Notes: generated by a model from the sequence alone, not told the origin. Shown: positions 33,273 to 42,594, numbered from the stretch's first letter. The stretch: 64,000 nucleotides of DNA from Nocardia vaccinii NBRC 15922 (GCF_001613305.1 NZ_BDCC01000067.1:1-64000); one strand, 5' to 3'. Made by a program: numbers and translations.

Positions 33273-34847
33273 TCACCGAGCGGCGGCTGCCAAGAGGTCG
33301 CGAAGGCCGCCGATATCGACTTTTCCGGTGCTGCCGCGGGGTATCGCGTCGTCGGAGTCCAGTAGCAGCCACGCGGTGGGGATCTTGAAGGAACTGAGTA
33401 TTTCGCGCGCCGCACCACGCAGTCCGTCCGCGGTCATCGTCGCGGTATCGCACACCACCGCCGCAGCGATCCGAATTCCCTGGGGCGCGGGGATATCCGT
33501 GACGAAGGCACCGGCAACCCCGGGGATGCCGCGAAGTGCGGCCTCCACCTCGCCGGGGTATACCGTGGCTCCGCTGATCTTGACCATGTCGTCGGACCTG
33601 CCGTGATAGAACAGGAAACCGTCCTCGTCGACATGTCCGAGGTCACCGGTGGTGTAGCAGCCGTCCGTGGTGAACAGCTCCTCGCGGCCACGTCGGTACA
33701 TGCCGCGCAGGACATGGGGCCCGCGCAGCTGGATCACGCCCACGCTGCCCGGTGGAACCGGTTGGCCGTCTTCGGGATTCGCGATGCGGACCGTCATCCC
33801 ACCGAACGGGCGCCCGCAGCTTCCCCAGGCCGATCGCGGCATATCGGTATCGGCGGGGTAGCCGCAGTAGGGGCCGAACGATTCGGTCATCCCGAACAGG
33901 TTGGCGCGTGCGCCGGGCGGGGGCCGCTGGTCCGCCGGCAGTACCGCGTCCAGGCTTCCGGCCTGTAGCGGTGGTATCTCGATGCCGAGTTCCCCGGCCC
34001 GGCGCGCCAGCGCGCGGGCCTGGTCCGGCCAGCCGCGGAACAGGGTGACGCGGTGCTCGCGCAACAGCGCCAGGGTGCTCTCCGGGGTCGGAATGTCCTC
34101 GGTCACGAGGGTTGCCCCCGCCAGCAGCGCCGAGAGCACACCGCCGCCGAATCCGCCGACCCAGAAGAACGGCATCGGCAGGTACAACCGGGTGGTGGTA
34201 TCGATGCATCGGGTCGCCAGCCCCGAACGCACGGCGCCGAAGGCGCTTCCGTGTGAATGGATCACGCCTTTGGGCAGGCCGCGGCTGCCCGAGGTGAACA
34301 TGATGGCCAGCGGATCGGCCGGGGTGACGGTCGCGGTCAGGGCGTCCACCACGGCAGCCGCCCGCGGATCGGCGGTCGCGGCGAGCAGTGCCGCGGTGAG
34401 GTGGACGCCGCGCAGGGCGGGCAGCGCCGGATCCGGCGGCGCCGGCACGCTCGTGGGCGTCAGTTCCAGTTCGCCGAGGTAGCGCCTGCCGCGGAATTCC
34501 TCGACCGCGATGAGATACTGCACCGCGGCAACCCGCAACTGGGTGCGCAGCTCAGGTGGGCGCAGCAGGGTACTGAGCGGCACCAGGACCGCGCCGAGGC
34601 GCGTCACGGCCACCGCAAGCTGGACCCATTCGGTCCCGTTCTGCATGAGCAGTCCGACCCGGCTGCCCTTGCCGATACCGACGTCTATCAGTGTGGCGGC
34701 CAAATCCGTTGTCGTCGAGTTCAATTCGGCATATGTGAGGCGTGAGTCCGGGGCCACCACCATCATCGCGTCCGGTGTCGCGGCCGCGCGCCCCCGGATC
34801 AGGCTGTCCATGGTCGGCGCGATCGCCGCCGCGGCGATGTCAGTCAT
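33273..34847 (-). CDS. FadD-type acyl-CoA synthetase
   Basis: A 524-residue ANL-superfamily enzyme. The phosphate-binding loop is FTSGSRGLPKG (canonical TSGTTGxPKG, so two changed positions), the adenylate motif is in GMTESFGPYCGYP, the hinge motif is YTTGDLGHVDEDGFLFYHGR, and the C-terminal catalytic Lys lies in GSTGKVDIGGL. It activates a carboxylic acid to its CoA thioester. It is closely related in layout to the next gene (shared FFWVGGF/FFWIGGF), and the two overlap by 8 bp, suggesting tandem duplication. The loop changes may mark unusual specificity. Confidence 0.88.
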   Translation of the reverse strand: MTDIAAAAIAPTMDSLIRGRAAATPDAMMVVAPDSRLTYAELNSTTTDLAATLIDVGIGKGSRVGLLMQNGTEWVQLAVAVTRLGAVLVPLSTLLRPPELRTQLRVAAVQYLIAVEEFRGRRYLGELELTPTSVPAPPDPALPALRGVHLTAALLAATADPRAAAVVDALTATVTPADPLAIMFTSGSRGLPKGVIHSHGSAFGAVRSGLATRCIDTTTRLYLPMPFFWVGGFGGGVLSALLAGATLVTEDIPTPESTLALLREHRVTLFRGWPDQARALARRAGELGIEIPPLQAGSLDAVLPADQRPPPGARANLFGMTESFGPYCGYPADTDMPRSAWGSCGRPFGGMTVRIANPEDGQPVPPGSVGVIQLRGPHVLRGMYRRGREELFTTDGCYTTGDLGHVDEDGFLFYHGRSDDMVKISGATVYPGEVEAALRGIPGVAGAFVTDIPAPQGIRIAAAVVCDTATMTADGLRGAAREILSSFKIPTAWLLLDSDDAIPRGSTGKVDIGGLRDLLAAAAR

Positions 34848-36456
34848 CGAATACCCGCTTCAGCTCTCGTAGGTCGACCTTCCCGCTGGACAGCAATGGA
34901 ATATCCGCGGCGGCGACCGCGGCGAACCGGCCGGGAATTTTGTAGGCCGACAGCTGGTTTCGCAGTTTCTCCCGCAGCATCGCCTCGTCGAATGCGCCGG
35001 GATCATCGACGGTGACCACCGCGGCGACCTGTTGCCCGCGGATGGGGTGCGGGAGGCCGAAGACATGGGCGGGGCACCCGGTGATGCCGGTGATCGCCTT
35101 CTCGACCTCGGCCGGGGCGACATTCGCGCCCGCGGTCTTGATCATGGCGCCGCTGCGGCCGAGGAAGTAAACGAATCCGTCGGCGTCGGCACGTGCCAGA
35201 TCGCCGGTGTGGAACCACCCTTCGGCGTCGAAGCACTCCTCGCGGCTGCGCTTGTAATAGCCCTGCATGAGGTAGGGACCGCGGAAGCGGAGTTCGCCGA
35301 CTTCGCCGACGGCCACGGACGCGCCGGTGTCCAGGTCGACGATCTCGGTGTCGAAGCCGGGTGCGGGCCGGCCGAACGAGCCGCGCCGGTGCTCGGGTTG
35401 ATCGGACTCGTCACCGTCGATCAGGACGACGCTGCCGGTCTCGGTCATGCCGAGCATGTTGTGCCGCAGCTCCGGATCGGGCGGGCGCAGTCCGGCGGGC
35501 ATGATCGGGTAGAGATTGCCCCTTCGCATCGAGGACAGGTCACGCTCGGCGAAGCTGGGATGATGCGCGAGATTGGCGATGCCGGCCGCGAACCCGTTGG
35601 TGACAGTGGGCTTTTCGGATTCCAGCAGGTCGAGTGTCGCGCTCGCGTCGGTCGAGTTGCTGCATACCAGCGTCGCGCCCGCGACGAGGGTGGCCAGCAG
35701 TCCGAAGGCGAATCCGCCGATCCAGAAGAACGGCGAATTGCAGAACAGCACATCGGATTCGGTAAGTCCGCGGATCCGATTGAGGTTGCGCTGATGCTCG
35801 AGCAGCGCCGCCTGGGTGTGTACGACACCTTTGGGGGCGCTGGTCGATCCCGAGGTGTAGACGATGGCCATCGGATCGCACCCGTCGACATCGTCTTCGG
35901 CTGCCGCGAGCACCGCGTCGTCGATGTGGTGCGCCGCCCGCCGCATGGTCTCGGCATCGAGGGGGCCCGGTCCGCCGTCGACGGCGACGTGACGCAACTG
36001 CGGCACCGTGCGGCAGAACAGTCGGCCCGATGAGTCCCGCTCACCTCCGGCGAGCACCTCGGTCAGCCGCTGCACATAGTCGTGGGAGCGGTAGCCGGCG
36101 GTGGCCAAAAGGATGCGAGTATCGCTGTGCACCAACTGTTCGCGCAGTTCGCGGGCGGTGGAGAAGGTGGAGAAGGGGACGACGACAGCCCCGATGCGGG
36201 CCGCGGCGAGGGCGCCGACGGCGAAGCCGGTGCCGTTGGGGTACAGCAGGCCGATATGGGTTCCCTTTCCCGCGCCGAGTGCGAGCAAACCGCGGGCCAA
36301 CTCGGCCGAACGACGTTGTGCCGCAGCATAGGTCAAGCGCTCGGTATCGCAGATCAACAGTGGGCGGGTCGGCTCCGCGGCGGCCCGGGCGCGCAACAGC
36401 GGTGCCAGGGTGGTGGTGCCGGCGGCGGGCGGTGTATCGGTGTCGTGAATGCTCAT
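34840..36456 (-). CDS. FadD-type acyl-CoA synthetase (tandem paralogue)
   Basis: A 538-residue ANL enzyme with P-loop YTSGSTSAPKG, adenylate motif MLGMTETGSV, hinge segment FHTGDLARADADGFVYFLGR and C-terminal Lys in LLSSGKVDLRELKR. The start is ATG 36456, which shares one base with the upstream enoyl-CoA hydratase stop (TGATG). A longer frame upstream lacks family sequence. It is probably a paralogue of the following synthetase with another chain-length or ring specificity. Confidence 0.88.
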   Translation of the reverse strand: MSIHDTDTPPAAGTTTLAPLLRARAAAEPTRPLLICDTERLTYAAAQRRSAELARGLLALGAGKGTHIGLLYPNGTGFAVGALAAARIGAVVVPFSTFSTARELREQLVHSDTRILLATAGYRSHDYVQRLTEVLAGGERDSSGRLFCRTVPQLRHVAVDGGPGPLDAETMRRAAHHIDDAVLAAAEDDVDGCDPMAIVYTSGSTSAPKGVVHTQAALLEHQRNLNRIRGLTESDVLFCNSPFFWIGGFAFGLLATLVAGATLVCSNSTDASATLDLLESEKPTVTNGFAAGIANLAHHPSFAERDLSSMRRGNLYPIMPAGLRPPDPELRHNMLGMTETGSVVLIDGDESDQPEHRRGSFGRPAPGFDTEIVDLDTGASVAVGEVGELRFRGPYLMQGYYKRSREECFDAEGWFHTGDLARADADGFVYFLGRSGAMIKTAGANVAPAEVEKAITGITGCPAHVFGLPHPIRGQQVAAVVTVDDPGAFDEAMLREKLRNQLSAYKIPGRFAAVAAADIPLLSSGKVDLRELKRVFDD

Positions 36457-37280
36457 CAGCGGATCCAGGGTTCGGGCCGGGCGTGATGGTAGTCTGCATC
36501 GGCCGCCAATTCGGCCTTGCCCACAGGGTTTCCGAGTCGGGTGTAGATCAGGCCCTGATCGAGTGCGGCCCGGTACGGCTTGTCCAGCGACTCCCAGATC
36601 GCCTTCACGGTGCCCTGCGTGGCGGCCGCGGGTTTGGCGGCGATCGCCGCGGCGATACGATGCGCGCGCTGCCACAACTGCCCGGGTGCGACGATTTCCG
36701 ACACCAGGCCGATGCGCAGGGCGGTCTCGGCGCATACCCGTTCGTCGTTGCCCATCAAGGCGATGCGCAGAGTTTCGCCGAGGCCGATCCGCCGACGCAG
36801 GCCGATCGGTTCCAGCGCCGACACCAGTCCGGTGGAGACGTGCGAGTCGAAGAACGTGGCGTCCGACGAGCAGATCACCACGTCGGCCTCGTTGACGAAG
36901 TAGAAGCCGCCCGCGGTGCACATGCCCTGCACCGCGCACACCACCGGCTTCCACATCTTCTGCCATTTCGGGCTGAGCGCTTCACCCGGATCCTCGTGGT
37001 GCCACACGCTATCGGGCTGACCGTAGGACTTCTTGATATCCAGTCCAGCGCTGAAGGCCCGGCTTCCGGCCGCGCGCAGCACGACAGCATTGACCGAGTC
37101 TTCCGATTTCACCAGGTGCCAGGCTCGAATCATCTCCTCGCACATGGTCCGGTCGAAGGCGTTGAGCCGTTCGGGCCGATTCAGCGTGATGGTCGCTACC
37201 CGATCATCCGGCTCGACCTCGAGCCGGATGGTCTCGAACGCTGGGCCGGTGATATCGCCGCGGTGTGCTGCACTGCTCAT
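36456..37280 (-). CDS. Enoyl-CoA hydratase/isomerase family protein
   Basis: A 274-residue crotonase-fold protein. The CoA-binding/oxyanion segment RAFSAGLDIKKSYG and the second oxyanion strand QGMCTAGGFYFVNEADVV are present. Neither of the two classical hydratase Glu residues is evident at the expected places (Phe/Tyr and Ser/Thr instead), so it may be an isomerase, a hydrolase or a retro-Claisen enzyme. It is linked translationally to the downstream synthetase and begins 60 bp after another crotonase gene. Confidence 0.85.
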   Translation of the reverse strand: MSSAAHRGDITGPAFETIRLEVEPDDRVATITLNRPERLNAFDRTMCEEMIRAWHLVKSEDSVNAVVLRAAGSRAFSAGLDIKKSYGQPDSVWHHEDPGEALSPKWQKMWKPVVCAVQGMCTAGGFYFVNEADVVICSSDATFFDSHVSTGLVSALEPIGLRRRIGLGETLRIALMGNDERVCAETALRIGLVSEIVAPGQLWQRAHRIAAAIAAKPAAATQGTVKAIWESLDKPYRAALDQGLIYTRLGNPVGKAELAADADYHHARPEPWIR

Positions 37281-37340
37281 GGGCGTGGCCTGTTTTTCGG
37301 CGACATGTGATTCCTCGTGACTCGATCGCTCCGGAAATAC

Positions 37341-38159
37341 TCAGCGCCCTTGGAAGTCCGGCGTGCGCCGCTCCTGGAACGCGGTCAGCCCTTCTTTGAA
37401 ATCCGTGGTACGGCAGGACAATTCGAGGTCGTACAGTTCCTGGTGCAACGACTGGCCGAGGGTGGCGTGCTGACCGTAGGCCAATGCCTGCTTGGCCAGT
37501 CCGAGCGCGACCGTGGGGCCCGCGGCGAGCTGGGCCAGCAAGGCGGCGACGGTCTCGTGCAGATCGCCGGCGGGTACGCAGCGGTCGATCAGGCCCCACT
37601 CCGCCGCATCGGCGGCGCTGACCTTCTCGCCGAGCAGCAGCATGCGCTTGGCCCGGGTGAGTCCGATCAGGCGGGGCAACAGCCAGGTGGAACCCGAATC
37701 CGGACTGAAGCCCCGGGTGACGAAGGGCTCCCAGAACACGGCGTCGTCGGCGGCCACGGTGAAGTCGGCCGCCAGCGCCAGGTTGCAGCCCAGGCCGGCC
37801 GCCCAGCCGCGCACTCCGCACACCACGGGAAGCTGAATGGTGTGCAGCAGCTCGATCACCCGGTGCGCGGTGTGCGGAATGCGCCGGACCAGGTCGCCGG
37901 TGCGCGGCCGGGGCCGGTCCGCGTTGTTGCTCGCTACCCAATCCACACCGGAGCAGAAGTCGGCGCCGCTGCCGCCCAGGTGCACGGCGCGCAACTCCGG
38001 GTCGCCGGCCGCGTCGGTCAGGGTTGCCACGAGAGTGTCGATCATCCGGGGGCTGAGCGAATTCCTCGTCGCGGGACGATCGATGAGCAGGTGCAGGACC
38101 GCGCCTTCCCGGCGCACGGAAACCGCGCCGGCGGAGGATGCTCCGGTGTCACGACTCAC
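37341..38159 (-). CDS. Enoyl-CoA hydratase/isomerase family protein (PaaG-like)
   Basis: A 272-residue crotonase-fold protein. ADFCSGVDW and GWAAGLGCNLALAADF form the oxyanion hole; FVTRGFSPDSGSTWLLPRLIG resembles the PaaG/PaaB isomerase-hydratase subgroup with a catalytic Asp. It is the first gene of a minus-strand operon that runs through two synthetases toward the mce genes, and it lies next to a perfect triple half-site array, divergent from a thioesterase gene. Confidence 0.87.
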   Translation of the reverse strand: MSRDTGASSAGAVSVRREGAVLHLLIDRPATRNSLSPRMIDTLVATLTDAAGDPELRAVHLGGSGADFCSGVDWVASNNADRPRPRTGDLVRRIPHTAHRVIELLHTIQLPVVCGVRGWAAGLGCNLALAADFTVAADDAVFWEPFVTRGFSPDSGSTWLLPRLIGLTRAKRMLLLGEKVSAADAAEWGLIDRCVPAGDLHETVAALLAQLAAGPTVALGLAKQALAYGQHATLGQSLHQELYDLELSCRTTDFKEGLTAFQERRTPDFQGR

Positions 38160-38184
38160 TGTTCCATCCGTATCTCGCAGAGGA

Positions 38185-38215
38185 TACTGTCATGTATACG
38201 GTATAGGATACCGTA
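38185..38215. promoter_or_regulatory. Triple TACNGTA half-site array, best copy
   Basis: TACTGTC (38185-38191), TACGGTA (38197-38203) and TACCGTA (38209-38215) are separated by exactly 5 bp, i.e. a 12-bp period. The last two form a perfect inverted repeat. It lies between the divergent crotonase (38159) and hotdog thioesterase (38264) genes. This is the clearest copy of the shared operator and defines the motif. Confidence 0.8.
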
Positions 38216-38263
38216 GTGTCATGCGAAAGGCGGTGAACAGTCGCCGGAGAGGAAAGAGGGCCC

Positions 38264-38938
38264 ATGCCGGAGTTTCCGGGGTCCGACCGAGGCGCCGGGC
38301 GCGCCCGGTTCGGCGCGCAGCCATTGGCACAAACCCGCGCGGCGGCAGCCGCGTTACGCCGGCTCACCGGATTGATGCTGGCGCAGGAGAATCCGCACAC
38401 CGCGGTCGACGAATTTCTCGCGATGGCGCCGCGATGGGAAAGCGCGCTATCGGCTACGGCGCCGTCGGACACCACGCCACGCGTCGGCGACGATGCGAAT
38501 CGGAGTCAGCGGATATATCTCGATCACGCCTTCGATGTCGGCGGCTACAACCCCTGTTTCCCCGAGTATCGATTCGACCGGATAGATCCGGTGCGAGCCG
38601 GCGGGCGGGTGAGCTTCCCAGTGCCCTTCGAAGGTCCGCCCGGGCTGGTACACGGTGGATTCCTCGGCGTGTTCTTCGATTGCGTCGTCCAGCAACACAA
38701 TTGCGCCGTCGGTCGTGCGGGTAAAACGCGGTCGCTGACGGTGACCTATCGTCGCCCCGCACCGCTGTCGACCGAGCTGCTGTTCGACATCGAGCGATCG
38801 GCCGGGGACCGGTCCATCGCCTCGACTGCCCGCCTGCTGCTCGGGGATACCGTGCTGTGTACGGGTGTGGTGGAGGCGGTCGCCGCCGCGCCCGACACGC
38901 TGGCGGGCGCGCGTTACGGGGAGCGCGGGCCGACCTAG
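38264..38938 (+). CDS. Hotdog-fold thioesterase (PaaI/4HBT-like)
   Basis: A 224-residue protein with a C-terminal hotdog domain (about 75-205): the helix and active-site turn GPPGLVHGGFLGVFFDCVVQ, and the strand KTRSLTVTYRRPAPL typical of acyl-CoA thioesterases. The N-terminal about 75 residues are Ala/Arg-rich and helical. The ATG follows GAGGAAAGAGGG. It probably releases CoA from dead-end or product acyl-CoAs of the pathway. Transcribed alone, divergently from the crotonase operon. Confidence 0.82.
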   Translation: MPEFPGSDRGAGRARFGAQPLAQTRAAAAALRRLTGLMLAQENPHTAVDEFLAMAPRWESALSATAPSDTTPRVGDDANRSQRIYLDHAFDVGGYNPCFPEYRFDRIDPVRAGGRVSFPVPFEGPPGLVHGGFLGVFFDCVVQQHNCAVGRAGKTRSLTVTYRRPAPLSTELLFDIERSAGDRSIASTARLLLGDTVLCTGVVEAVAAAPDTLAGARYGERGPT

Positions 38939-38983
38939 GACGAGGTGGGCGGATCGCATCCGCCCGCCCGCGCACTGCGATAC

Positions 38984-39862
38984 CTATTGCGCCGCAGGCT
39001 TGGTCGACCGACGCGTAGCTGGTGATTTCCGCGCGGCAGTCTTCCCGGCGGTCACGGTTTTCTTCGTCGCCGCGGTTTTCTTGGCGGGCGCCTTCGGGGT
39101 AGGGCTTTGGGTCGCTGTCCGCTTCGCCGGCGCGGTCGCCCGCTTCGTTCGTCCGCTCGCTCCGGCGGCGATCAGCCGATCGGCGCTTTCCAGGATGCGG
39201 TCGAGACCGTATTCGAAGTTGCGGTCGTCGGGCGCTCCGTTGTGCAGCCCCTTGGCGCTCGCCTCCGCCAGCAGTGGGGTTGTGTCCGGAGAGATGGTGA
39301 GGCGCTCGTAGTACGCGTTGGCGCCCGACTCCGATTCCTTGTTCTTGTCGTAGAGCCGTTGCAGCACAACGGTTCCGTGCACATGCAACTGGACAGCGGA
39401 GTAGGTGTCCACGGCCTCGACGAGCGTGAGGCCGGCCTCGATCAGGTTGGCGATCACCCGCTCGGTCTGCCGCGCGCCCAACTGCGCCGCCTCGGGGCTC
39501 AGCGCCGACCGGATCAGGATGAGGTCGCAGAGAATCGGATTGCGCAGGAAGGTCTCCCGCATGGTGCGCGCGTGTCGGCGCAATGATTCACGCCAGTCGC
39601 TGGCCTCCACGAACGGCGTGACGAAAGTGGCGTACTGGTGCAGCGCACGGTCGGTCATCGCATTGAGCAGGTCGTCCTTCTTGCGGAAGTACCAGTAGAT
39701 ACTGGTCACGCCGACACCGAGATGTTTGCCCAGCATCGGCATGCTCAGGTTGTCCAGCGATACCTCTTCGGCGAGTTCGAAGGCGCCGTCGATGATGTCC
39801 TCCGGATTGAGTGACCCGCGCTCACGCCGCGGCCGTTTCTCTGCGGCTGCCCGCTTCGCCAT
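38984..39862 (-). CDS. TetR-family regulator with histone-H1-like C-terminal tail
   Basis: A 292-residue TetR protein. The HTH (LGVGVTSIYWYFRKKDDLLNAM) is nearly identical to that of the TetR at 51952. After the normal TetR ligand domain (ending about 230) a roughly 58-residue tail of Ala, Lys, Thr and Pro follows, with motifs like PAKKTAATKK, resembling the C-terminus of mycobacterial HupB and histone H1. Such a tail could bind DNA nonspecifically. ATG 39862 is preceded by GGAGGT; a GTG 12 bases earlier lies within the SD. Half-site arrays lie upstream, so autoregulation is likely. Confidence 0.87.
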   Translation of the reverse strand: MAKRAAAEKRPRRERGSLNPEDIIDGAFELAEEVSLDNLSMPMLGKHLGVGVTSIYWYFRKKDDLLNAMTDRALHQYATFVTPFVEASDWRESLRRHARTMRETFLRNPILCDLILIRSALSPEAAQLGARQTERVIANLIEAGLTLVEAVDTYSAVQLHVHGTVVLQRLYDKNKESESGANAYYERLTISPDTTPLLAEASAKGLHNGAPDDRNFEYGLDRILESADRLIAAGASGRTKRATAPAKRTATQSPTPKAPAKKTAATKKTVTAGKTAARKSPATRRSTKPAAQ

Positions 39863-39945
39863 GATCGCGACCACCTCCGTGAAATCCGTTGTCTTCGAGT
39901 CCGTGAACCCGCCGCCAGATGCGGCGGAATGCCCATGGTACCGGT

Positions 39946-39964
39946 AACCGTAAATCTTACTGCC
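39946..39964. promoter_or_regulatory. Degenerate TACNGTA half-site pair near TetR start
   Basis: AACCGTA (39946-39952) and TACTGCC (39958-39964) lie 12 bp apart; a further weak match CATGGTA is at 39934-39940. This is about 85 bp upstream of the TetR start and 60 bp from the stronger array at 40017. It may be a secondary site for autoregulation. Confidence 0.4.
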
Positions 39965-40016
39965 GGGCCTTCGATCGGCGCGTCGCGGGTGCGGCGCGGC
40001 GTGCGGTGAAGCACCT

Positions 40017-40047
40017 TTTCGTAGTATTTACAGTACGGTGTTCCGTC
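40017..40047. promoter_or_regulatory. Triple half-site array upstream of TetR
   Basis: TTTCGTA (40017), TACAGTA (40029) and TTCCGTC (40041) at exact 12-bp steps; the central one is a perfect match to TACNGTA. It is located in the 209-bp gap between the acyl-CoA dehydrogenase stop and the TetR gene, in position to control TetR expression. Confidence 0.6.
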
Positions 40048-40071
40048 ATACCCTCTCGGTCGCCGCCCGGA

Positions 40072-41262
40072 TCACACGCGGTAGTCGCGCAGTACACCCT
40101 TGCTGATGATCCGCTTCTGGATTTCGCTGGTTCCCTCGCCGATCAGCATGAACGGCGCTTCCCGCATCAGCCGTTCGATCTCGTACTCGGTCGAATAGCC
40201 GTAGCCGCCGTGGATGCGGAAGCTGGCCTGCGTGATCTCGTTGCAGAATTCGCTGGCCAGATATTTGGCCATCCCGGCCGCGACATCGTTGCGCTCACCC
40301 GAGTCCTTGAGCCGGGCGGCGTTGACCATCATCAGATGGGCGGCCTCGACCTTGGTCGCCATTTCCGCCAGCGAGAATCCGATCGCCTGATGGTCGACGA
40401 TGGGTTTGCCGAACGTCGAACGCTGCTGCGCGTAACGAGCGCCCAACTCGAAGGCGCGCAGGCCGATTCCGCAGGCGCGCGCGGCCACATTGACCCGGCC
40501 CACCTCGACCCCGTCCATCATCTGCTTGAAGCCTCGACCCGGCTGTCCGCCGAGTACGGTATCGGCCGGCGCCACGTAGTCGTCGAGGAGCAGTTCGGTG
40601 GTGTCGATGCCCTTGTAGCCCATTTTGTGGATCTTGCCGGGGATGGTCAGACCGGGGGCGACGGTGCCGAGTCCGGTGGGCTTTTCGATCAGGAAGGTGG
40701 TGAGATTCTCGTGCGGGCGTTCGCGGCCTTCGTCGGTCCGGACCAGTACGGCGACGAGATTGGCCGTCGAACCGTTGGTGAGCCACATCTTGCGACCGTT
40801 GATCCGGTAGTCGCCGGCGTCGTCGCGCACCGCCTTGGTCTTGATGGCCGCCACATCGGACCCCAGTTCCGGTTCCGACATCGAGAACGCGCCGCGCACC
40901 TCGCCGGTCGCCATGCGCGGCAAGAACTTTCGCCGCTGTTCGGCGGTGCCGTGGTGGGTGAGCAGATAGGCCACGATGAAATGTGTGTTGATCACGCCCG
41001 ATACGCTCATCCAGCCGCGGGCGAGTTCCTCCACGCACAGCGCGTAGGTGAGCAGGGATTCGCCGAGCCCGCCGAATTCCTCCGGGATGGTCAGGCCGAA
41101 CAACCCCATCTCGGCCATCCGGTCCACGATCTCCTGCGGGTATGAGTCGGTCCGCTCCAGCTCGGGAGCATTCGGGATGATCTGTCTGTCCACGAAAGTT
41201 CGCACGGCAGAGAGGATTTCGGTCTGCGCGTCGGTCAGGCCGTGGGTTCGGGCGAGTTTCAC
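40072..41262 (-). CDS. Acyl-CoA dehydrogenase
   Basis: A 396-residue flavoenzyme with the full ACAD fold. FAD/substrate motifs FSMSEPELGSDVAAIKT and MWLTNGS are in the middle domain; the C-terminal domain has YAQQRSTFGKPI, RIHGGYGYSTEYEIERLMRE and the catalytic Glu in IGEGTSEIQKRI. It introduces an alpha,beta double bond in an acyl-CoA, passing electrons to ETF. The start is GTG 41262, 40 bp after the thiolase stop. It is last in an SDR-thiolase-dehydrogenase operon. Confidence 0.9.
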   Translation of the reverse strand: MKLARTHGLTDAQTEILSAVRTFVDRQIIPNAPELERTDSYPQEIVDRMAEMGLFGLTIPEEFGGLGESLLTYALCVEELARGWMSVSGVINTHFIVAYLLTHHGTAEQRRKFLPRMATGEVRGAFSMSEPELGSDVAAIKTKAVRDDAGDYRINGRKMWLTNGSTANLVAVLVRTDEGRERPHENLTTFLIEKPTGLGTVAPGLTIPGKIHKMGYKGIDTTELLLDDYVAPADTVLGGQPGRGFKQMMDGVEVGRVNVAARACGIGLRAFELGARYAQQRSTFGKPIVDHQAIGFSLAEMATKVEAAHLMMVNAARLKDSGERNDVAAGMAKYLASEFCNEITQASFRIHGGYGYSTEYEIERLMREAPFMLIGEGTSEIQKRIISKGVLRDYRV

Positions 41263-41302
41263 GTGTGTGTCCGTTCCGTCGTCGTGCGTCCCGATGGGCC
41301 GC

Positions 41303-42514
41303 TCATATCGTTCGTTCGAAGATCGCGGCGAGGCCCTGGCCGCCGCCGATGCACATGGTCTCGAGCCCGTAACGCACGTCCCGTCGGTGCATTTCGCGGG
41401 CCAGTGTGGCGAGCATCCGCACACCGGTCGTGCCGACCGGGTGGCCCAGCGAGATGCCCGAGCCGTGCACATTGGTGCGTTCGAGGTCCTGTTCGCCGAA
41501 TTTCCATTCGCGCAGCACCGCGAGCGCCTGTGCGGCGAAGGCCTCGTTGAGTTCGATCAGGCCCATATCGGCGAGGGTGAGTCCGGCGTGCCGCAGTGCG
41601 GCCTCGGTCGCCGGTACCGGGCCGATGCCCATCACCTCGGGGCCCACCCCGGCCACCGCCCACGATTTGAGCGTGACCAGCGGGGCGAGGCCCAGTTGCT
41701 CGGCCTTTTCCCGGGTGGTGACCAGGCACATCGCGGCCGCGTCGTTCTGGCCGCTGGAGTTGCCCGCGGTCACTGTCGATTCCGGATCGATCCGCGCGCG
41801 AACGGGTTTCAGCTTGGCCAGGGATTCCACCGTGGTGTCCGCGCGCGGGTGTTCGTCGGTGTCGACGAGCTCCGGTTCGCCGCGCGCCGGCACGGCGGTG
41901 GCGATGATCTGTTCGGCGCTGGCGCCGGTGCGCGCGGCCTCGACCGCCCGCTGATGCGACAGTACGGCGAGCCGATCCTGCTCCTCGCGGGTGATCTCGT
42001 AGGTGCGCCGCAGATTCTCGGCGGTTTCCAGCATGCCGCCGGGCACCGGATAGTGTTGCCCCCCAGCGGTTTCCCGGCCGCGGGCGAGACCGTCGTGTAC
42101 CCGTACCCCGCCCCGCGCCCCACCCCAGCGCATATCCAGGGAGTAGAACGCGACATTGCTCATACTCTCGGCGCCGCCGGCGACGACCACATCGTTGGCC
42201 CCGCTGGTGACCTGCAACACGGCCTGGATCACCGCTTGGAGACCGGAACCACAACGTCGGTCGATCTGCATTCCGCCGACGGTGGTCGGCAGTCCGGCAT
42301 CCAGCGCGATGACCCGGCCGATGGCGGGGGCTTCGCTGTTGGGATAGCAGTGGCCGAGGATCACATCCTCGACGATGCCGGGATCGATACCGGTGCGATC
42401 GAGCAACCCACGCAGCGCGGTGACGCCGAGTTCCACCGCGGACAGCGAGCGGAACATGCCCCCGTAGCGCCCGATGGGGGTGCGGACGGGTTCGCAGATG
42501 ACTGCCTCACGCAT
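41303..42514 (-). CDS. Thiolase (acetyl-CoA acyltransferase)
   Basis: A 403-residue thiolase of the FadA type. The acyl-accepting Cys lies in DRRCGSGLQAV, the His in GHPVGTTGVRM and the second Cys in CIGGGQG, so all catalytic residues are present. It cleaves 3-ketoacyl-CoA to acetyl- or propionyl-CoA plus shortened acyl-CoA. It lies between the SDR and the acyl-CoA dehydrogenase on the minus strand, giving three of the four enzymes of a beta-oxidation round in a single operon. Confidence 0.93.
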   Translation of the reverse strand: MREAVICEPVRTPIGRYGGMFRSLSAVELGVTALRGLLDRTGIDPGIVEDVILGHCYPNSEAPAIGRVIALDAGLPTTVGGMQIDRRCGSGLQAVIQAVLQVTSGANDVVVAGGAESMSNVAFYSLDMRWGGARGGVRVHDGLARGRETAGGQHYPVPGGMLETAENLRRTYEITREEQDRLAVLSHQRAVEAARTGASAEQIIATAVPARGEPELVDTDEHPRADTTVESLAKLKPVRARIDPESTVTAGNSSGQNDAAAMCLVTTREKAEQLGLAPLVTLKSWAVAGVGPEVMGIGPVPATEAALRHAGLTLADMGLIELNEAFAAQALAVLREWKFGEQDLERTNVHGSGISLGHPVGTTGVRMLATLAREMHRRDVRYGLETMCIGGGQGLAAIFERTI

Positions 42515-42594
42515 GGATCATTCTCCTGGATAAAGGTATGCACCGGCCGATCAGGTATGGGTGACGGACTTTCCGGTGTGCGGTATCCACTCGC

